64,000 bases of DNA from Microbacterium festucae (GTDB taxonomy: Bacteria; Actinomycetota; Actinomycetes; Actinomycetales; Microbacteriaceae): assembly GCF_025421715.1 (NCBI RefSeq), contig NZ_JAOEFC010000001.1, forward strand, positions 1,240,001-1,304,000, in the 5' to 3' direction. Below are positions 59,794 to 64,000 of the stretch, piece by piece; positions within the stretch are counted from its first letter, which is position 1; every line of letters begins with the position of its first letter. The notes beneath the pieces were generated by a model that saw nothing but the letters and a program-made list of their open reading frames with translations, had not been told where the DNA came from and searched no databases. A program made the translations under genes and the position numbers.

Positions 59794-60468
59794 TCAGCTG
59801 ACCAGCTGCGAGCCGCGGGCCGGCGCATCGCCGTCGCGACGCTCGATCGCCCGCAGCGACCGCGCGACGAACGCGGCCACGGCGCGGGCGCCCTCGAGGC
59901 GGAAGTGGGTGTCGTCGGCCAGGCCGGCCGGCCACGCGGCGGTCTCGCCGGGCGCGTAGTGCGAGAGCAGCCGCGCCGAGCCCGCGTCGCCGAGGTGCTC
60001 GTAGAGCCAGGTGGTGAACACGGTCAGGTCGATGAGGGGCACGTCGAGCTCGTGCGCCAGGTCGCGCACGGCGTTGGGGTAGTCGCCGTGGGTGGGTGTG
60101 ATGCGCTCGCCGTCGAACCAGCGCCGCTCGCACGAGGTGCACAGCACCGCGGCGGCGCCCCGGGCCTGCGCGTCGGCGACGAAGCGGCGCAGCAGGTCGG
60201 TGTAGCCGCCGCGGGCGGCCAGCAGCTCCGGCTCCTTCTGGTCGTTGTGGCCGAACTGAATGACGACGGTGTCGCCCGGGGCGACGCCGTCGAGCAGGGC
60301 GTCCCACGACCCGGCCGCGACGAACGACGCCGTCGTGGCGCCGCCGAAGGCGAGGTTGCGCACCGGCGCGTCCACGAACAGGGGGAGGCACTCTCCCCAG
60401 CCCGCCATCGGCTCCTCGCCGGGCTTCATGGGGGCGACGGTCGAGTCTCCGGCCAGGTGGTACGTCAC
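59794..60468 (-). CDS. SGNH-type rhamnogalacturonan acetylesterase (CE12-like)
   Basis: 224 residues. The SGNH blocks are complete: Ser9 in HLAGDSTVAP, the glycine in FGGATTASF, asparagine in IQFGHNDQKE, and Asp185-x-x-His188 in DDTHFRLEG. Overall order and the GDSTV start match CE12 enzymes and the esterase domain inside the 2106-residue fusion. There is no signal peptide, so it should remove acetyl groups from rhamnogalacturonan oligosaccharides inside the cell. It is convergent with the M24-like gene (12 bp) and divergent from the ABC exporter gene. Confidence 0.88.
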   Translation of the reverse strand: MTYHLAGDSTVAPMKPGEEPMAGWGECLPLFVDAPVRNLAFGGATTASFVAAGSWDALLDGVAPGDTVVIQFGHNDQKEPELLAARGGYTDLLRRFVADAQARGAAAVLCTSCERRWFDGERITPTHGDYPNAVRDLAHELDVPLIDLTVFTTWLYEHLGDAGSARLLSHYAPGETAAWPAGLADDTHFRLEGARAVAAFVARSLRAIERRDGDAPARGSQLVS

Positions 60469-60524
60469 GGGTGTCCTCTCGTGATTCCTCGGATGCCGCC
60501 CGGCGGCGGCCCATCGTGACTACC

Positions 60525-62312
60525 ATGGCAGGGGTGACGAGGAAAGCGCTATCCGATCCTGCGCGGGCGATCGACGGATCGCATCCGACGCGGTCGGTGC
60601 TGCGCCTGCTGGCGCGGCGTCCGGCGCGCATGGCCGCCGCGGTGGCCGCCTTCGCGATGAAGGAGATCCCGCTGTGGTTCCTCCCCGTGGTCACCGCCGC
60701 CATCATCGACATCGTCGCCGGCGGGGGAGAGGTGACCGCCGTCCTCGGCTGGTTCGCCCTGGCCGCGGTGCTGCTCGTGCAGAACTACCCGATGCACCTC
60801 GTCTACACCCGCAACTTCATGACCGTCGTGCGCGACACCGGCGCCGACCTGCGCAATGCCCTGGCCGCCCGCCTGCAGAGCCTGTCGATCGGGTACCACA
60901 CGCGGGTGAGCTCGTCGATCGTGCAGACCAAGGTGGTGCGCGACGTCGAGAACGTCGAGCTCATGCTGCAGCAGGTGACCCACCCGCTGCTGTCGGCGAT
61001 GATGGTGATGATCGGCGCCATCTCGATGACGGCGATCGCGGTGCCGCAGTTCCTGCCGGTGTACGCCCTCGCCGTGCCGATCGCCATCGGCATCCGCTAC
61101 GGCCTGCGCAACCGCTCGCGGGTGCGCAACGAGACCTTCCGCCGCGAGGTCGAGGTGCTCTCGGCGCGCGTCGGCGAGATGGCCTCGCTCATCCCGGTCA
61201 CCCGCGCGCACGGCCTGGAGGAGACCGCCGTCACCCGCGTGCAGGCCGGCGCCGACGGCGTGCGCCGCGCGGGCCTGCACCTCGACATGCTCAACGGCCA
61301 CGTCGCATCGATCTCATGGGTGGCGATGCAGCTGCTCGGGGTGGGGTGCCTGGTGCTGGCCGCCGTGTTCTCGCTCACCGGCATCCTCCCCATCACCCCC
61401 GGCGAAGTGGTGCTGCTGTCGACCTACTTCACGCTGCTGACCGGCGGGCTCACCCAGCTGCTCATGCTGATCCCGGTCGGGGCGCGCGGCCTCGAGTCGG
61501 TGCGCTCGATCGCCGAGGTGCTGCAGGAGCCCGACCTCGAGGTCAACGCCGGCAAGCGCGCCGTCGCGCACGTCGACGGGCACCTGCGCCTCGAGCACGC
61601 CTCGCACCGCTACGACGGCGCCGACAGCGACGCGCTGCACGAGATCGACCTCGACATCGCCCCGGGCCGCACCTACGCGTTCGTCGGGTCGTCGGGGTCG
61701 GGGAAGTCGACGCTGCTCAACCTCGTGCTCGGGTTCGTGCGCCCCACCGGCGGGCGCGTGCTCATCGACGGTGCCGACATGCAGGAACTCGACATGCGCA
61801 CCGTGCGCCGCTCGGTGTCGGTCGTGCCGCAGGAGTCAGTGCTGTTCGAGGGGTCGATCCGCGAGAACATCGCCTACGGCCTGCCCGACGTCTCGGACGA
61901 GCGCATCACCCAGGCGCTGCGCGACGCGAACGCGTGGGAGTTCGTGCAGGAGCAGCCCCACGGCTGGGACACCGTCGTCGGCGAACGCGGCGCCCGCCTC
62001 TCGGGCGGGCAGCGACAGCGGCTCGCGATCGCCCGGGCGCTGGTGCGCGACCCGCGCATCCTGCTGCTCGACGAGGCGACCTCGGCGCTCGACCCCGAGT
62101 CGGAGCAGCTCGTCAAAGAAGCCCTCGACCGCCTCATGGCCGGGCGCACCACCCTCGTCGTCGCCCACCGCCTGTCCACCGTGCGCAAGGCCGACCGCAT
62201 CGTCGTGCTCGAGCACGGGCGCATCATCGAACAGGGCACCCACACCGAGCTCGTCGAGGCCGACGGCCGCTATGCCCGACTGCATCTGACCCAGGCGGGG
62301 CTCGCCGGCTGA
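60525..62312 (+). CDS. ABC exporter, fused membrane and ATPase domains
   Basis: 595 residues from the ATG at 60525; GTG at 60471 (upstream, in the promoter of the divergent gene) and GTG at 60534 are alternatives. The N-terminal membrane domain has six spans (about 40-330). The ATPase has Walker A GSSGSGKST (Lys394), the Q-loop VVPQESVLFEGSI, signature LSGGQRQR and Walker B ILLLDEATSALD with the H-loop VVAHRLSTVRK. It is a half-transporter expected to work as a homodimer. Substrate unknown; its place among pectin genes may be incidental. The oxidoreductase gene follows after 34 bp. Confidence 0.9.
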   Translation: MAGVTRKALSDPARAIDGSHPTRSVLRLLARRPARMAAAVAAFAMKEIPLWFLPVVTAAIIDIVAGGGEVTAVLGWFALAAVLLVQNYPMHLVYTRNFMTVVRDTGADLRNALAARLQSLSIGYHTRVSSSIVQTKVVRDVENVELMLQQVTHPLLSAMMVMIGAISMTAIAVPQFLPVYALAVPIAIGIRYGLRNRSRVRNETFRREVEVLSARVGEMASLIPVTRAHGLEETAVTRVQAGADGVRRAGLHLDMLNGHVASISWVAMQLLGVGCLVLAAVFSLTGILPITPGEVVLLSTYFTLLTGGLTQLLMLIPVGARGLESVRSIAEVLQEPDLEVNAGKRAVAHVDGHLRLEHASHRYDGADSDALHEIDLDIAPGRTYAFVGSSGSGKSTLLNLVLGFVRPTGGRVLIDGADMQELDMRTVRRSVSVVPQESVLFEGSIRENIAYGLPDVSDERITQALRDANAWEFVQEQPHGWDTVVGERGARLSGGQRQRLAIARALVRDPRILLLDEATSALDPESEQLVKEALDRLMAGRTTLVVAHRLSTVRKADRIVVLEHGRIIEQGTHTELVEADGRYARLHLTQAGLAG

Positions 62313-62346
62313 GCCCTGCCCCCGCACGCCACACGAAGGAGTGAGA

Positions 62347-63474
62347 GTGTCCGACCCCCAACCCGCCGCACGGCGGGTCGCCCTCATCGGCACCGGTGCC
62401 ATCGCCCACGCCCACGCGCAGGCCGTCATCGACCTGGCCCCCCGCGTCGAGATCGTCGCCGTCGTCGACGTCGACGCGGCGCGCGCCCGGGCGTTCGCCG
62501 ACCGGTTCGCGCCCGGCGCGGCCGTGTACCCGGATGCCGGCGCGCTGCTGCGCGGTGAGCACCTCGACCTCGTGCACATCTGCACGCCGCCGCAGACGCA
62601 CGTGCCGCTGGCGATCCAGGCCCTGCGAGCCGGCGTCCCCGCCCTCATCGAGAAGCCGACCGCCCTGAGCCTGGCCGAGATGGACGAGCTCGTCGCCGTC
62701 TCCCGCGAGACGGGCGTGCCCGCCCTCACCGTGTTCCAGCACCGGTTCGGCCCGGCCGCGGTGCGGCTGCGCCGGCTCCTCGCGGGCGGCGTGCTCGGCC
62801 GGCCCCTCGTGGCCACCTGCGAGACGCTCTGGTACCGCACGGCCGACTACTTCGACCTGCCGTGGCGCGGGCGATGGGAGATCGAGGGCGGCGGGCCCAC
62901 GATGGGCCACGGCATCCACCAGTTCGACCTGCTGCTGTCGGTGCTGGGCCCGTGGACGCGCCTGTCGGCGTTCGCCGCGCGGCAGGCGCTGCCCACCGAC
63001 ACCGAGGACGTGTCGATGGCGCTCGTCGAGTTCGACAACGGGGCGCTGGCGACCGTGGTGAACTCCCTCGTCTCGCCGCGCGAGACCTCGCGCCTGCGGT
63101 TCGACTTCGCCCACGCCACGGTGGAGGTCGAGCACCTCTACGGCTACACCGACGCCGACTGGACGTTCACCCCCGCGCCCGGGCACGAGCATCTCGCCGA
63201 GCTGTGGGCGGAGGACGCGTCGGACGAGACCAGCGGTCACCGCGGGCAGATCGCCGCGATCCTCGACGCGTGGGATGCCGGCCAGGTGCCGGCGGCGGCG
63301 GCCGACGACGCCCGGCGCACCCTCGAGTTCGCCGCGGCCACCTACGCTTCGGCCTTCCGCGGCCGCCCCGTCGCCGCCGGTGAGATCGCCGGCGACGACC
63401 CCTTCCTGCGCTCCATGGACGGCGGCGCCGTGCCGTGGGGTCCGGCCCCATCCCGCCAGGAGGCGCACGCATGA
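62347..63474 (+). CDS. Gfo/Idh/MocA-family oxidoreductase
   Basis: 375 residues from the GTG at 62347, 6 bases after AAGGA; the in-frame GTG at 62341 is too close to that site. The NAD motif is VALIGTGAIAHAHAQAVIDL, the catalytic lysine Lys103 is in LIEKPTAL, and GHGIHQFDLLLSVL supplies the family histidine. It overlaps the following DUF6807 gene by 4 bp. A Gfo/Idh/MocA gene beside a DUF6807 (PmoA) gene is a common pairing in sugar-utilisation loci; the substrate is probably a sugar or sugar acid. Confidence 0.88.
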   Translation: MSDPQPAARRVALIGTGAIAHAHAQAVIDLAPRVEIVAVVDVDAARARAFADRFAPGAAVYPDAGALLRGEHLDLVHICTPPQTHVPLAIQALRAGVPALIEKPTALSLAEMDELVAVSRETGVPALTVFQHRFGPAAVRLRRLLAGGVLGRPLVATCETLWYRTADYFDLPWRGRWEIEGGGPTMGHGIHQFDLLLSVLGPWTRLSAFAARQALPTDTEDVSMALVEFDNGALATVVNSLVSPRETSRLRFDFAHATVEVEHLYGYTDADWTFTPAPGHEHLAELWAEDASDETSGHRGQIAAILDAWDAGQVPAAAADDARRTLEFAAATYASAFRGRPVAAGEIAGDDPFLRSMDGGAVPWGPAPSRQEAHA

Positions 63475-64000
63475 CCCTCTCCCTCGTCCACGATCAGGGC
63501 ACCGGCTTCACGGTGCGCGCCGGCGACGTCGACCTGCTGCACTGCGTCTACGCGCCCGACTCGCCGCAGCTCGAGTCGCCCAAGCCCTACCTGCACCCGC
63601 TGCGTACCCGCGCCGGTCACGTCGTCAGCGCGTTCCGGCCGTGGGACCACGTGTGGCACAAGGGCATCGCCTGGTCGCTGCCGGTGGTCGGCGACGAGAA
63701 CTTCTGGGGCGGACCCACCTATGTGCACGGGCAGTCGTATGTGCAGCTTCCCAACGACGGCGCGCAGCGTCACGTCGGCATCCGCGAGCTCTCCGACGCC
63801 GACGGGGTCGTCACGTTCGCGCACGACCTCGACTGGATCAGCCAGGCGGGCGTGCGCATGTTCACCGAGCAGCGCACCCTCACCGCCCGCGTGCTCGCCG
63901 ACGACGCCTGGGCCCTCACCTTCGAGACGGCGATGACCAACGTCACCGACGACGCCGTCGCGATCGGTTCCCCCACTACCAAGGGGCGCGACAACGCCGG
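63471..64000 (+). CDS. DUF6807 (PmoA-family) protein, 3' end outside window
   Basis: 176 codons visible from the ATG at 63471, which overlaps the oxidoreductase stop and is preceded by AGGAGG. HTRAGHVV-like LRTRAGHVVSAFRPWDHVWH, KGIAWSLPVVGDENFWGG and TYVHGQSYV are typical of the DUF6807 family (PF14100, called PmoA-like). Proteins of this family lie in sugar and uronate catabolic clusters of many bacteria; their function is not established. The gene is cut by the window edge. Confidence 0.83.
   Translation, partial: MTLSLVHDQGTGFTVRAGDVDLLHCVYAPDSPQLESPKPYLHPLRTRAGHVVSAFRPWDHVWHKGIAWSLPVVGDENFWGGPTYVHGQSYVQLPNDGAQRHVGIRELSDADGVVTFAHDLDWISQAGVRMFTEQRTLTARVLADDAWALTFETAMTNVTDDAVAIGSPTTKGRDNA

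Overview
The window is 64 kb of very GC-rich DNA (roughly 70% or more by eye) with almost no space between genes. It is an actinobacterial chromosome. Frequent GGATGCC/GCATCC words inside genes, short palindromic repeats between genes and the gene families present point to Microbacteriaceae, most likely Microbacterium; this placement is inference. I saw no rRNA, tRNA, insertion sequence, integrase, phage gene or CRISPR array.

Layout. (1) 1-759: tail of a bifunctional proline dehydrogenase (putA), then a 735-bp gene-free stretch carrying a three-unit repeat. (2) 1495-8628: a LacI regulator with an ABC sugar importer, a GH1-type glycosidase and a GH51 arabinofuranosidase, followed by an alditol-oxidase-like flavoenzyme. 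(3) 10247-13303: TetR regulator, then ddaH-rocD for arginine-derivative and ornithine breakdown. (4) 13470-19323: a membrane-anchored sulfite-oxidase-type molybdoenzyme, a three-gene ATP-grasp/alpha-E/transglutaminase operon, and a 48-residue acidic protein. (5) 19371-22805: two MFS exporters around a MarR regulator. (6) 22864-26653: alpha/beta hydrolase, membrane protein, lipoate ligase with a permuted domain order, and a solitary DNA methyltransferase. (7) 26679-29611: TetR and a GH3 beta-glucosidase. (8) 30110-36389: GH35 beta-galactosidase, its ABC importer and a divergent LacI regulator. (9) 36422-42799: an alpha/beta hydrolase and the Leloir genes galK, galT and galE with a GalR-like LacI regulator whose operators lie at galT and galE. 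(10) 42901-64000: a pectin (rhamnogalacturonan) region. It holds a 2106-residue secreted protein joining a CE12 acetylesterase to a PL11 rhamnogalacturonan lyase, a second CE12 enzyme, two LacI regulators, a tightly overlapped operon predicted to convert galacturonate to 2-oxoglutarate, a degenerate M24-type protein, an ABC exporter, two Gfo/Idh/MocA oxidoreductases and the start of a DUF6807 (PmoA-family) protein.

The genes fit a plant-polysaccharide lifestyle. Secreted enzymes open rhamnogalacturonan. GH51, GH35, GH1 and GH3 enzymes trim arabinan, galactan and glucoside side chains. Two importers bring in oligosaccharides. The Leloir enzymes handle galactose, and the uronate operon feeds galacturonate carbon into the TCA cycle. 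Five LacI regulators, each with recognisable palindromic sites nearby, appear to gate these modules.

Most distinctive observations: the CE12-PL11 fusion; the uronate operon without a visible lactonase; an 85-bp nested palindromic element present eight times between genes; GalR operators lying on the galT start; and hairpins of identical geometry directly after both sugar-binding-protein genes.
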